Assembly (NCBI GenBank): GCA_030065055.1
Contig: JASJDS010000052.1
Coordinates: forward strand, 1 to 39,145
Source: Calothrix sp. MO_192.B10
Lineage (GTDB): Bacteria; Cyanobacteriota; Cyanobacteriia; Cyanobacteriales; Nostocaceae
Length of the DNA: 39,145 nucleotides
Direction of reading: 5' to 3'
Positions 1 through 7,857 of the stretch are shown here, piece by piece. Positions within the stretch are counted from its first letter, which is position 1. Each line of letters begins with the position of its first letter. The notes under the pieces were generated by a model, which was given only the letters and a program-made list of their open reading frames with translations, was not told where the DNA came from and made no database searches. Made by a program: the position numbers and the translations under genes.

Positions 1-85
1 TTATTTAAGCCTGCAAAAAAGTTGATCAGCGCTTTGTTATACAGCAAAGCTTTGTCGGCAACAACCATTAGATTTTCATCTGATG

Positions 86-286
86 CTATACAGGTGTTGC
101 CTGCGAATACGCAGGTTTGCACAGGTTAAATGTTGCACTAACATTAGAAGTCAGAGGTAAAATCGTCAGTGTGGTAGCAGCATGATTACTTACATCATTG
201 CTTACAATTAGAACCGGACGGCGTTTACCCATTTCTGAACCCACCGTAGGACTAAGATTCGCGTAATAGATATCACCACGTTTCAT
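86..286 (-). pseudogene. MazF/PemK-like toxin, C-terminally truncated
   Basis: This is the toxin half of a type II toxin-antitoxin pair; MazF/PemK proteins are sequence-specific mRNA endonucleases. The first 45 or so residues match the family well: the MKRGDIYYANL start, the GKRRPVLIVSND strand-turn and the TILPLTSN strand. After TSNVS the resemblance ends and the frame stops at about 66 residues, whereas the family usually has about 105-115 and a conserved C-terminal QIRT-type segment, which is missing. A frame left of the stop stays open to the window edge but does not read as MazF to me. The Met at 286 fits the family start; an in-frame Met at 298 is possible. It overlaps the end of the upstream antitoxin gene by 14 nt, as in an operon. 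The loss is probably inactivating, although a short repeat-containing tail cannot be excluded as tolerated. Confidence 0.62.
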
Positions 287-497
287 CTGCCAATCCATCT
301 GCTATCGTTATATCCCAATCGCCGTCAACTTCAGCAGATGCTTGTCGGTAGGATTCCTCTAATTCTCGGTTACGTAGTAATTCTAATGCTTCTTCAATCA
401 CTTGAGAACGAGATTTACATCCTTTATTTAGCTTGTAATTTTCGATAAACTGTACTAAATACCGTGGTAAGGAGATGGATAGTTTTTCGGCATTCAT
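273..497 (-). CDS. Ribbon-helix-helix (CopG/MazE-like) antitoxin
   Basis: A 74-residue protein with an N-terminal ribbon-helix-helix signature: a strand with KLSISLP, a helix with YLVQFIENYK, then SRSQVIEEALELL. Such proteins bind operator DNA as dimers, and their acidic C-terminal tail (here EVDGDWDITIADGLADETW) usually neutralises a partner toxin. The start at 497 was chosen because a good Shine-Dalgarno (GGTAGGAA) lies just upstream; the upstream in-frame Met at 524 would add nine hydrophobic residues foreign to the family. The stop overlaps the start of the MazF-like gene, the classic antitoxin-first order. It probably autoregulates the pair, but I could not pick out a clear operator. Confidence 0.85.
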   Translation of the reverse strand: MNAEKLSISLPRYLVQFIENYKLNKGCKSRSQVIEEALELLRNRELEESYRQASAEVDGDWDITIADGLADETW

Positions 498-544
498 ATT
501 CCTACCAATTAGTAGTAAAAACAATTCATACTAATCATAGTAGC

Positions 545-789
545 TTAGACTCGAACGCCTAAAAACGGAAAGAATTTAGGCGTAGGTTGGGGAGCCACTC
601 TTGTGCGCGGGTGAATCCTGCGGATACGCTACGCGAGCCCCGCGTTGAGAGAAGTGGCGTTTGAGGAACGAAACCCAACATTCTTCGTTCATTTGTTGGG
701 TTACGCTACGCTCCACCCAACCTACATTTATTTTTATTTTTCCAGAGTGACAAAAAAGGGTTAGACTCAAATGCCTAAAAACGGAAAGT
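545..789. repeat. Hairpin repeat element flanked by a 27-nt direct repeat
   Basis: A palindromic element with ends GTAGGTTGGG (582-591) and CCCAACCTAC (716-725) contains internal inverted copies of a TTGGGTTACGC-type motif. On both sides lie near-identical direct repeats (545-572 and 762-789) sharing GCCTAAAAACGGAAAG. The right copy is the authentic 3' end of the porin gene, including its stop codon; the left copy is a detached duplicate. Translations across this stretch are open by chance and resemble no protein, so I do not call a gene here. Confidence 0.7.
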
Positions 790-3048
790 TGTCCGGATAG
801 TTCCCACAAAAAGCGTATCGTTATCAGCTATGTGTCCGGGGTTGGTGACAAAGAAAAAACCTGGGGTAATCGATAAATTATCATTCACTTTGAAACGATA
901 AAAAACTTCAAAATGTAGGGAAGTTGCCTCATCCTTGCGTCCAAATTGTTTTGCAGAACCTTCAGGTCGCAGATTACCATTGTTAGGATCGCCATTGACT
1001 GCATCGGTGCGCGGATTTGTGCGAGGATCGTTATCAGAAACCCTAACTGGATCTTCATCTCTAACTACCTGTTCAAATAAAGGTACAGACTGTCCTGCGG
1101 TTTCTGGCCCAGCATTAACTAGTTTAGGCGGCATTCCAAACAGGAAGGCAAATAAGTCTCCTTCACGGCCAAAAGGATCGGAAATACCTAGGGAAAATAA
1201 GTAAGTCGCCGTGTTACCAAAGGGTTTTTTCCCAGCTACAGGTGGATTCCTAACACGAGAGTCCCCATCACCTCCAAAATCAGGAATCCCCTCCAGGAAA
1301 TTAGTAAAGGTATATCCTCCCCAAGCCCCAAAGGTGATTTTGTCTGTGACGCGCCATTGTAAACTTGCACCTATAGCATTGGTTTTGGCTGGTAAGTCGC
1401 CAATCTCTATCCCTGGACCGGGAAAAGCCCTAAGATTTGCATCGGGAAGTCTTCCTCCAGACCATAATCCGTTGGTTTCTGCATTCACGCTACCAGTATA
1501 AGTACCGAGGACACCATCATTATTGTAAGAATTGACATAACTGATGCCAGTAATAATATTCTTAGTCGGTTTCAGTACTAACTGCGCCCCAAATGTACTA
1601 TGGTCTGCACCAAAAAGTCCTTGAGCTGGATCGCCACTATTTCTAGTACCATAGGCTACCTGTAACCTGATAGGATCGGCTATTGCCCAATCAAAACCGA
1701 CCCCAGTATCCATTGCACCACCAATCCGCAGAATCGGATTTAGCTGTCCAAAACGGGAAATTGAACCCCTACCGATATCAAAGTAGGGAGAGTTAGCACT
1801 GAGGACGCTGCTTAAGTTAAATCCGTAGGGAATAACAGAGAATACGACTCGGTCATTAAAAGCCGGAAATCTATATTCCACTCGGTCTAAAAACACATTA
1901 TTTTCTAACCCTGATTGGAAAGAAAACCGCGCCATATAGGTATTGAAGGACTCCGGATTTGTAAAACCACCGTTATTAAAATTACCTGTGGTTAAAAAAG
2001 TTCGCAGAACGTCTTTACCAGTAAATGATGTCTGTAATCCGATACGGACTAAGTGGACAAACGCCGTGTTAGTTGCTGGATCGTCAGGTGCAGTAGGATT
2101 TGCGTCATTGCGATTGCCACAATTAATGACATTAGTAGGTAAATTTCCTATGGTTAGGTTTACGTCTCGACAACCTCCTGGAGGATCGCCTCCAAAGCCT
2201 GATACTATGGCAAAAATCGCTTCCCCGTTCATTTTGGTAGTTGTAGAGAACTGCTGGCTTTCTAAAATAGCTGTGCGTTCTTCTACGGCATCAATGCGTT
2301 GTCTTAAGGCAGCTAATTCTGTTTTAAACTCATCTGACAATCGTTTGATTGTCTCTAAATCCTGCTGAGGATTGGTGGCAAGATTGGCCGTGGATTCAGC
2401 AATTAATTGGTTAATTTGTTCTAAACAAGCATTTAATCCTGCGGCAAATTCGTAACGAGTCATGGCTCGATTGCCCCGAAATGTGCCGTTGGGATATCCT
2501 GCTATACAGCCATACCGTTCTACCAAGTTACGCAAGGCTTCATAAGCCCAGTCTGTGGGCTGAACGTCATCTAATTGGGAAACATTGGTAACTTGATTGA
2601 TGGATTGTTGAGAATCCCCTAGTAAATCCGCAGCTTGGGTATTATTTCCCTTTAAGCTGTCGAGGGAATCTGTGGATTTTATTGGTTTTGAGTCCTCTTT
2701 TTTGGGTTGACTCAATTGAGCAACATTGGGCAATAAGTTATTTTTCCCAGTGTGGGAATTATTTTTTTGGTTGACAATTAATGAGTTAACTGGACTATTA
2801 TTTTTTGTATTAAGACCAGGTAATAAATTGACTTTTTTCTTTACAGATAGTTTTTTTCTCAGGTTAGAACGTTCTGAAATTTTTGTCTCTGCATTCGATG
2901 ATTGATCTGTTCTTAGCTGTTGATTTTCTGCAACAGATTTCAGCCTCTGTTTTAAACCATTTTTCTCGGCAGCACTTGCAGTATTGGTTGATATTGCCAA
3001 CAAAAATACAGAAACACTGCCAAAAAGCAAATATTTCCTAAGCATCAT
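775..3048 (-). CDS. SLH-domain carbohydrate/iron-type porin (OprB family)
   Basis: A 757-residue outer-membrane porin of the cyanobacterial SLH-OprB type. An N-terminal signal peptide (about residues 1-27, ending TNTASAA) is followed by a long Asn/Lys/Ser-rich linker, one SLH domain (about 156-210, containing WAYEALRNLVERYG and GYPNGTFRGNRAMTRYEFA), a short coiled coil (about 210-265) and a beta-barrel ending in the FRF carboxy terminus typical of outer-membrane proteins. In cyanobacteria the SLH domain anchors such porins to peptidoglycan-linked polymer, and the barrel passes small solutes; some members are tied to iron uptake. The linker between signal peptide and SLH (about 130 residues) is longer than I expect for this family. 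The start has two adjacent ATG codons and a weak ribosome site. It appears to be a single-gene transcription unit. Confidence 0.93.
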   Translation of the reverse strand: MMLRKYLLFGSVSVFLLAISTNTASAAEKNGLKQRLKSVAENQQLRTDQSSNAETKISERSNLRKKLSVKKKVNLLPGLNTKNNSPVNSLIVNQKNNSHTGKNNLLPNVAQLSQPKKEDSKPIKSTDSLDSLKGNNTQAADLLGDSQQSINQVTNVSQLDDVQPTDWAYEALRNLVERYGCIAGYPNGTFRGNRAMTRYEFAAGLNACLEQINQLIAESTANLATNPQQDLETIKRLSDEFKTELAALRQRIDAVEERTAILESQQFSTTTKMNGEAIFAIVSGFGGDPPGGCRDVNLTIGNLPTNVINCGNRNDANPTAPDDPATNTAFVHLVRIGLQTSFTGKDVLRTFLTTGNFNNGGFTNPESFNTYMARFSFQSGLENNVFLDRVEYRFPAFNDRVVFSVIPYGFNLSSVLSANSPYFDIGRGSISRFGQLNPILRIGGAMDTGVGFDWAIADPIRLQVAYGTRNSGDPAQGLFGADHSTFGAQLVLKPTKNIITGISYVNSYNNDGVLGTYTGSVNAETNGLWSGGRLPDANLRAFPGPGIEIGDLPAKTNAIGASLQWRVTDKITFGAWGGYTFTNFLEGIPDFGGDGDSRVRNPPVAGKKPFGNTATYLFSLGISDPFGREGDLFAFLFGMPPKLVNAGPETAGQSVPLFEQVVRDEDPVRVSDNDPRTNPRTDAVNGDPNNGNLRPEGSAKQFGRKDEATSLHFEVFYRFKVNDNLSITPGFFFVTNPGHIADNDTLFVGTIRTTFRF

Positions 3049-3482
3049 TCTATTTGTAATAAAATGTTAAAATTAAAACATATTTCTCATGTTGCAAGAA
3101 TTATACAGCATCTTTTTTGACAGACACAATACTCTTTTTGTAAACTAATGTATAGGAGTGTCTTTTTTTCAATTGAATGCTATACAAAAAAGATTTATTG
3201 GCAAATAGTTGGGTCTTGTAATCTACATCCAATCATCAATCTGAGATAATTTCAGAGGTTTAATATTTTTGTAAAGGCTAAACCTGATCTTGAGAATTAT
3301 AGTTTTGTAACATGACCCATAGGAATAGTTAGAAACTCCAAATTTCAACATGGACAGGGTTTAAATGTAAAAATATATGAAAAATTAATTAAATATCACG
3401 TTTTATGATACGTAGAAATGGATGTTATAAAAAGATACAACCTTGCATTGATAATTTTTACGAATATTCAATCGGGTAAGGT

Positions 3483-3539
3483 GGGCACGGCATCATTAAG
3501 GTAAGGGAGCAATGCAAAAATATTGTGGATGCCGTGCCC
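3483..3539. repeat. Inverted repeat GGGCACGGCATC element
   Basis: Twelve-base perfect inverted repeats (GGGCACGGCATC at 3483-3494, its complement at 3528-3539) lie in the 584-nt gap between the porin start and the pseudoprotease gene. A second element with the same core (GGGCACGGC ... GCCGTGCCC) lies at 16889-16944. It belongs to the dispersed small-repeat population of this genome. The rest of the gap (3049-3632) is AT-rich and I see no gene in it; it should hold the porin promoter. Confidence 0.7.
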
Positions 3540-3632
3540 CTACAGTGGAATTTATTTTTTGGTATTTCCTAGACTGGTATTTTGTAACAAAGTATTAATA
3601 CTATTGTTGTTCAGGTGAATTGGATTCCGGTT

Positions 3633-4625
3633 TTATTTAGGTCGAGAAGGACATTTTTTATCACCTAACAACAGGCTACCGCATCCCAGAGAAGGTTTAT
3701 TCCTCAACATGGCATCTACATCAAAGGCAAACAAGTTGTAAACATTGGCAATCTTATCTGCTTTGGGTTTGTTTTTAATTCCCCTAGCGATAATTTGGGA
3801 ACTAATGGGAGCGCGTCCAATCCGCAGTCGTAGTTTCTCGGCTGCACGGGTTCTGAGAATATGAGCCATTGGTACGCCACAGCTGGTATTAGCAGCCAAT
3901 TGGGAAGCAATACAGTATTGAGTATCTGGAGTGTGTTCGCGGCGATGAATTGCCACAACTTCCCCTTTATCATTAAATAGGGGAGCGCCATCCATAGATT
4001 CACGGGTTTGGATTTTGTAAGCTATACCGTGAATAATATCCCTATGGGGTTTGCTAGGAGTTTCGGATAAGATGGCAGTTTTTTCAGTGATTCTGCGTCG
4101 GCGAGGACTTTTGTTTTTGGGGTTGGGCCAGCCAGAAACATATAATGGATCTGTTTGTCTTAGTTGCTCGGAATTTCCTAAAGGTGCTACAACATGGTCT
4201 GCATCGCTCTTAAACTTGACCAGTGCTAAATTCAAGTCCTGGGCTTTTTTACCCAATTCTCCCTCATCTAATGCCAAGGAACGGACAGTGGAATTATCTT
4301 TGCTTCGGTCTACTACATGCATTTTCCCATCACTGGTACGCACTCCGTAAAATACTCCTTGGGTTTCCACCACATCCTTTGTTGTCAGGGCATAGTATGT
4401 TTTCCCCCGACGGGCTACAATTACCCCAGAACCAGTTTCCCAATTCGGGGGGGGTTTTTGAGTTTTTTGATCTAATTGACGGGCAATGACTACCGTAGCC
4501 TGGGAAGCTACAGCATCTACTTCATGTTCTGCTAATGATGCTAGTGCAAATGTATGGACAAGTGCGATCGCTATTACTGTAACGATCCCTAAAATTATAT
4601 GACGTAGGCGTTGATCAAATTTCAT
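3633..4625 (-). CDS. Trypsin-fold protein lacking catalytic His and Ser (pseudoprotease)
   Basis: A 330-residue secreted or membrane-anchored protein (hydrophobic segment about residues 10-30) of the cyanobacterial trypsin-like peptidase family. The fold landmarks are clear: GSGVIV (65-70), YYALTTKDVV (77-86), DLNLALVKF (130-138), GWP (165-167) and MDGAPLFNDKGEVVAIH (211-227). In active relatives the second block reads LTAAHVV and the last GMSGGPV. Here the catalytic His position is Asp84 and the nucleophile Ser position is Asp212; only Asp130 is kept. So it is probably not a working protease, but may bind peptides or act as a regulator. The C-terminal 90 residues are basic and unassigned, with two Cys pairs (about 242 and 249; 315 and 324). 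It stands alone on the minus strand. Confidence 0.8.
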   Translation of the reverse strand: MKFDQRLRHIILGIVTVIAIALVHTFALASLAEHEVDAVASQATVVIARQLDQKTQKPPPNWETGSGVIVARRGKTYYALTTKDVVETQGVFYGVRTSDGKMHVVDRSKDNSTVRSLALDEGELGKKAQDLNLALVKFKSDADHVVAPLGNSEQLRQTDPLYVSGWPNPKNKSPRRRRITEKTAILSETPSKPHRDIIHGIAYKIQTRESMDGAPLFNDKGEVVAIHRREHTPDTQYCIASQLAANTSCGVPMAHILRTRAAEKLRLRIGRAPISSQIIARGIKNKPKADKIANVYNLFAFDVDAMLRNKPSLGCGSLLLGDKKCPSRPK

Positions 4626-4711
4626 TTCAGTTATTAGTTATCAGTAGATATCATGGAAAAGTATATGTTTGACTGTCTTGGAAAGAACCTCACCCTGACA
4701 AAAGCGGACAT

Positions 4712-4826
4712 CCCTCTCCTTATTAAGGAGAGGGAAAGATTTTTGCAAGGGCGAAAAGCGAGGTTGACAGCTGACAGTTAATTAAGGAGAGGGAAAGATT
4801 TTTGCAAGTGTGAAAAGCGGGGTTGA
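4712..4826. repeat. Tandemly duplicated segment with a CCCTCTCCTTA palindrome
   Basis: A palindrome (CCCTCTCCTTA/TTAAGGAGAGGG, 4712-4734) begins a roughly 50-nt segment repeated once with a 59-nt offset; both copies share AAGGAGAGGGAAAGATTTTT. The same palindrome recurs at 27254-27278. It is part of the 559-nt gap between the pseudoprotease and the CocE-type gene, where I see no gene. Confidence 0.65.
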
Positions 4827-4969
4827 GAGTTGACATTTAAAAACTTGGGTTTTGGGAATGGGGGATAAACATTTTTTATAGGCAGGTTGTAGAATTTTTC
4901 TGTGGGGGTGAGGTGGGAATCTGTAAATTTATACAGCGATCGCCTCTTGGACGGCTCCCTTCAGTATTT

Positions 4970-5051
4970 GTAGGGTGCATTATGCTAACAGCATTCCGCA
5001 CCGAGTCATATTACCAAATGGTGCCGTACTCTCGGCGGCAGGACACCCTAC
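4970..5051. repeat. Palindromic element with GTAGGGTG ends
   Basis: An 82-nt element bounded by GTAGGGTG and CACCCTAC, with an internal CATTATGCTAACAGCATT segment. An 81-nt relative with the same ends lies at 28859-28939 upstream of recJ. Open frames across it are chance products of the repeat. Confidence 0.7.
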
Positions 5052-5184
5052 GTGTTTTAAGCGCAAGCGCAGGCTACGCCAACAAAAATAAAATAGTAAT
5101 CCTATATATAAAATCTACACATAAAAAACTCTAATTTCCCATGGATTAGATTACGTTTTTACCAATTCCCCATCTCCTAATCCC

Positions 5185-6843
5185 ATGTTTCTAGTTAAAC
5201 CCAAAGAAACCGTATCCATGCATACCCGCGATGGGGTGCGCTTGGATGCAGATATATATCGTCCCGATAGTAACGAACAGTTTCCTGTATTACTGATGCG
5301 CCAACCCTATGGTAGAGCGATCGCTTCTACTGTAGTCTATGCCCATCCTAGTTGGTACGCTGCCCAAGGTTATATGGTGGTGATTCAAGATGTGCGAGGA
5401 CGGGGAACATCAGCAGGTAATTTTCAACTCTTTGCCCATGAAATTACTGATGGGGAAGATACGGTCAATTGGGTAGCAAATCTACCTGGTAGTAATGGCA
5501 AGGTAGGGATGTATGGCTTCTCTTACCAAGGAATGACTCAGCTATATGCCGCAATTACCAAACCCCCAGCCCTGAAAACTATTTGTCCGGCAATGGTTGG
5601 TTATGATTTGTACACAGATTGGGCCTATGAAGGTGGAGCATTCTGTTTGCAAACTAATTTGGCTTGGGCAATCCAATTAGCAGCAGAAACGGCTCGATTG
5701 CGTCAAGATAAACCAGCTTATCAACAATTATCTGCTGCTGCTCGTAATTTACCTTTGCATAACCCAGAAATATTGAAAAACCTGGCTGCTGATTCTTTTT
5801 ATCACCAGTGGAGGGACAATCCTCAGCCTAATACTTACTGGGAGCAACTTTCCCCTAAAACCCACTTTCAAGATGTAGATTTACCCATGTTCCATATTGG
5901 TGGTTGGTTTGACGCTTATCTGCGGGGAACCATGAATTTATATCAGGAGATGGCAGGCCGCAGCCAATATCGCCAACAGCTATTAGTGGGGCCCTGGACT
6001 CATTTACCTTGGGGACGAAAGGTGGGTGAAATGGACTTTGGTAGTGAAGCCATGAGTCCTGTGGATCGGATGCAAATATGTTGGTTTGACCAGTTTCTTA
6101 AGGATAAAAATACCGGCTTATTAGATGAAGTGCCTGTGTGGTTATTTGAAATGGGAACCAATATGTGGCAAGGATTTCCCAATCTAAATACATCAAATCA
6201 GAAATCTTATTATTTGTCTAGTACGGGGTTAGCTAGTATACGGGAGGATGAAGGCAGTCTTAGCCTCCAAGCTTCTAAAGTAGCGGTGGAGGATGTTTTT
6301 GTTCACGATTCTTGGCGACCAGTGCCATCCTTGGGGGGTCATGCCGGACTACCTGCCGGGGTATTTGAGCGATCGCATATTGATTGTCGTTCAGATGTGC
6401 TGACTTACACTACCGAACCAATGACAGATAATTTATATTTGGCAGGGGAAACAAAGGTAGAGGTTTGGTGCAAATCGGATCGTAGTCATTATGATTTATG
6501 TGCGGTTTTATCTGAAGTTTACCCTGATGGCAAAGTATATAATTTAGCTCAAGGCTATCTGCGCTGCCAGCAAGAGAGTAGTCAAAATACATTTACCAAA
6601 CGAGCGATGCTCCCAAGGGGAGCCGTCCAAAGGACGATCGCATTACAAGCAACTTGTGTCTGTATTGCTAAAGGTCATGCCTTGCGTCTCAGTTTCAGTG
6701 CAGCCTGTTTTCCCGCTTATAGTATGAATCTTGATCAAGATTCAGGGACAAATATGGATGCAGAGATTATCACTATGACAGTTAAATCTGGAGGTAGTTT
6801 TCCTTCCCGAATTCTCTTACCAGTAGTACCACCCTCTAAATAA
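5185..6843 (+). CDS. CocE/NonD family alpha/beta hydrolase
   Basis: A 552-residue hydrolase of the CocE/NonD, X-Pro dipeptidyl-peptidase S15-like family, which cleaves esters or amides; the substrate cannot be told from sequence. The N-terminal alpha/beta-hydrolase domain has the nucleophile elbow GFSYQG with Ser113, the acid Asp243 in GGWFDAYL and the base His273 in GPWTHLPW, so the triad looks intact. The C-terminal half (about 380-550) is the jelly-roll domain of the family. No signal peptide is seen, so it is probably cytoplasmic. Residues near RAMLPRGAVQRTIAL are encoded by a dispersed palindromic repeat lying in frame (6604-6641). The start lacks a clear Shine-Dalgarno; Met12 is an alternative. 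It looks monocistronic. Confidence 0.9.
   Translation: MFLVKPKETVSMHTRDGVRLDADIYRPDSNEQFPVLLMRQPYGRAIASTVVYAHPSWYAAQGYMVVIQDVRGRGTSAGNFQLFAHEITDGEDTVNWVANLPGSNGKVGMYGFSYQGMTQLYAAITKPPALKTICPAMVGYDLYTDWAYEGGAFCLQTNLAWAIQLAAETARLRQDKPAYQQLSAAARNLPLHNPEILKNLAADSFYHQWRDNPQPNTYWEQLSPKTHFQDVDLPMFHIGGWFDAYLRGTMNLYQEMAGRSQYRQQLLVGPWTHLPWGRKVGEMDFGSEAMSPVDRMQICWFDQFLKDKNTGLLDEVPVWLFEMGTNMWQGFPNLNTSNQKSYYLSSTGLASIREDEGSLSLQASKVAVEDVFVHDSWRPVPSLGGHAGLPAGVFERSHIDCRSDVLTYTTEPMTDNLYLAGETKVEVWCKSDRSHYDLCAVLSEVYPDGKVYNLAQGYLRCQQESSQNTFTKRAMLPRGAVQRTIALQATCVCIAKGHALRLSFSAACFPAYSMNLDQDSGTNMDAEIITMTVKSGGSFPSRILLPVVPPSK
6604..6641. repeat. Small palindromic repeat inside the CocE-type gene
   Basis: A 38-nt stretch begins GCGATGCTCCC and ends GACGATCGC. 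It folds into two adjacent hairpins (GCTCCC-AA-GGGGAGC and CGTCC-AAA-GGACG). Its reverse complement core recurs at 28622-28642 inside the PD-(D/E)XK gene. It is read in frame, adding about 12 residues in the C-terminal jelly roll. Confidence 0.65.
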
Positions 6844-6926
6844 AATTTACCAATGTTAAGGGGAATGAGCGAATTTAGAATTTAGAATGAAGAATCGAGG
6901 GGCTAATGAAACGATAGATTCATTTT

Positions 6927-7027
6927 TGACGAGCGACCCCGCGACGACGGAAGTCGCTCTGGGTAGCGCGAGTCGTAACTCTCCACAAATGAATCCACAC
7001 GGCTTGTATCTAGTCTATTTTTTTGCC
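6927..7027. repeat. Two adjoining dispersed repeats
   Basis: The segment 6927-6979 (starting TGACGAGCGACCCCGCGACG) recurs almost identically at 32209-32261. The following segment 6978-7027, with AACTCTCCAC and CTATTTTTTTG, recurs at 31449-31500 after recJ. Here they fill the gap between the CocE-type gene and the YcxB-like gene, and the second one ends about 10 nt before the YcxB-like start codon. Confidence 0.65.
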
Positions 7028-7035
7028 AGCAAAAA

Positions 7036-7518
7036 ATGTACATAAAAACTAAAACATACAATTTAACTGTATCTGAATTCCGACGTTTAATTAGTGCTGA
7101 CTACTTCAAAAGGATGAAGTGGTTCTTTATTATTCTGATTATTTGGTTGCTGTTTAATGTTTTCTTAGCATTTTTTGATAATGAACAATTTTGGTCAATG
7201 CTGATACCATTACTCCTCTTGGTTTATTTGACAGCAATACCATGGATGATGAGTAGTAAAGGTCAATCCCAATTAAACTTTATGAGTAGATATTGCGAGA
7301 TTGACGAAAACTTTTTTACTGTATGTTATGAAGATGGTAGTATTGTTAAACTCAAATTTGAACATTTTATTAAAGTTGTCAAGCGGTCAGAATATTATTT
7401 TTTTTATATTACCAAAAATCAATTTCACTATTTACCATTGGCAGCTTTAGAAACAGAACAAGATATCCATCGATTGGATTTATTTTTAGAAGGTAAGCAA
7501 TTAATTAAATTATGGTAA
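7036..7518 (+). CDS. YcxB-like membrane protein
   Basis: A 160-residue protein with two hydrophobic helices near the N-terminus (about residues 29-46 and 55-73), followed by a soluble domain that resembles the YcxB-like family: a CEIDENFFTVCYEDGSIVKLKFEHFIKVVKRSEYYFFYI-type strand pattern ending in a FHYLPLAAL segment. The biochemical role of this family is unknown; it sits in the cytoplasmic membrane. Its last codons overlap the start of the next small gene, so the two are probably translated together. The ribosome site lies within a repeat and is poor. Confidence 0.75.
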   Translation: MYIKTKTYNLTVSEFRRLISADYFKRMKWFFIILIIWLLFNVFLAFFDNEQFWSMLIPLLLLVYLTAIPWMMSSKGQSQLNFMSRYCEIDENFFTVCYEDGSIVKLKFEHFIKVVKRSEYYFFYITKNQFHYLPLAALETEQDIHRLDLFLEGKQLIKLW

Positions 7519-7820
7519 TGAAATATTTACTCCCATTGCTGGTATTAATAACTTCTTTCCTTGTAAACCCACCAGCAGAAGCATCAATGCCAATATGTCG
7601 TAACTATAACAAACACAAAATCTGTATCCTTAGTATTAAACGCAGTGCTAAAAATTACTGGGAATATAGAGCAACCGTTAGTGTAGATGGAGTCACCCAA
7701 CCTCTAAAGGTATATAACTGCCGTAATCGCACTAAAATAGAAGATGATGGAAAAATTTTGCAATTTCAGCCTAATGACCCTGGCCTATTTATATGTAGAT
7801 TTTTCCCCAATTCAGGATGA
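7512..7820 (+). CDS. Small secreted protein of unknown function
   Basis: A 102-residue protein with a signal peptide (MVMKYLLPLLVLITSFLVNPPAEA, cleavage likely after AEA near residue 24) and a mature domain with four Cys (in CRNYNKHKIC, YNCRN and FICRF) that could form two disulfides. I do not recognise a family. The start overlaps the upstream YcxB-like stop (Met1 at 7512 or Met3 at 7518, the latter sharing a base with the TAA stop), which suggests translational coupling. It probably acts in the periplasm or outside the cell. Confidence 0.72.
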   Translation: MVMKYLLPLLVLITSFLVNPPAEASMPICRNYNKHKICILSIKRSAKNYWEYRATVSVDGVTQPLKVYNCRNRTKIEDDGKILQFQPNDPGLFICRFFPNSG

Positions 7821-7857
7821 TTCAGATTTTTACCGATAAAGGTTGATTAATGGTTCA

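Noticed and set aside
576-809. A 77-residue minus-strand open frame downstream of the porin
   Set aside because: It runs through palindromic repeat DNA and the porin's 3' end, and the translation resembles no family.
4913-5134. A 73-residue plus-strand open frame before the CocE-type gene
   Set aside because: It is made of the GTAGGGTG-bounded repeat and other short repeats, with no ribosome site.
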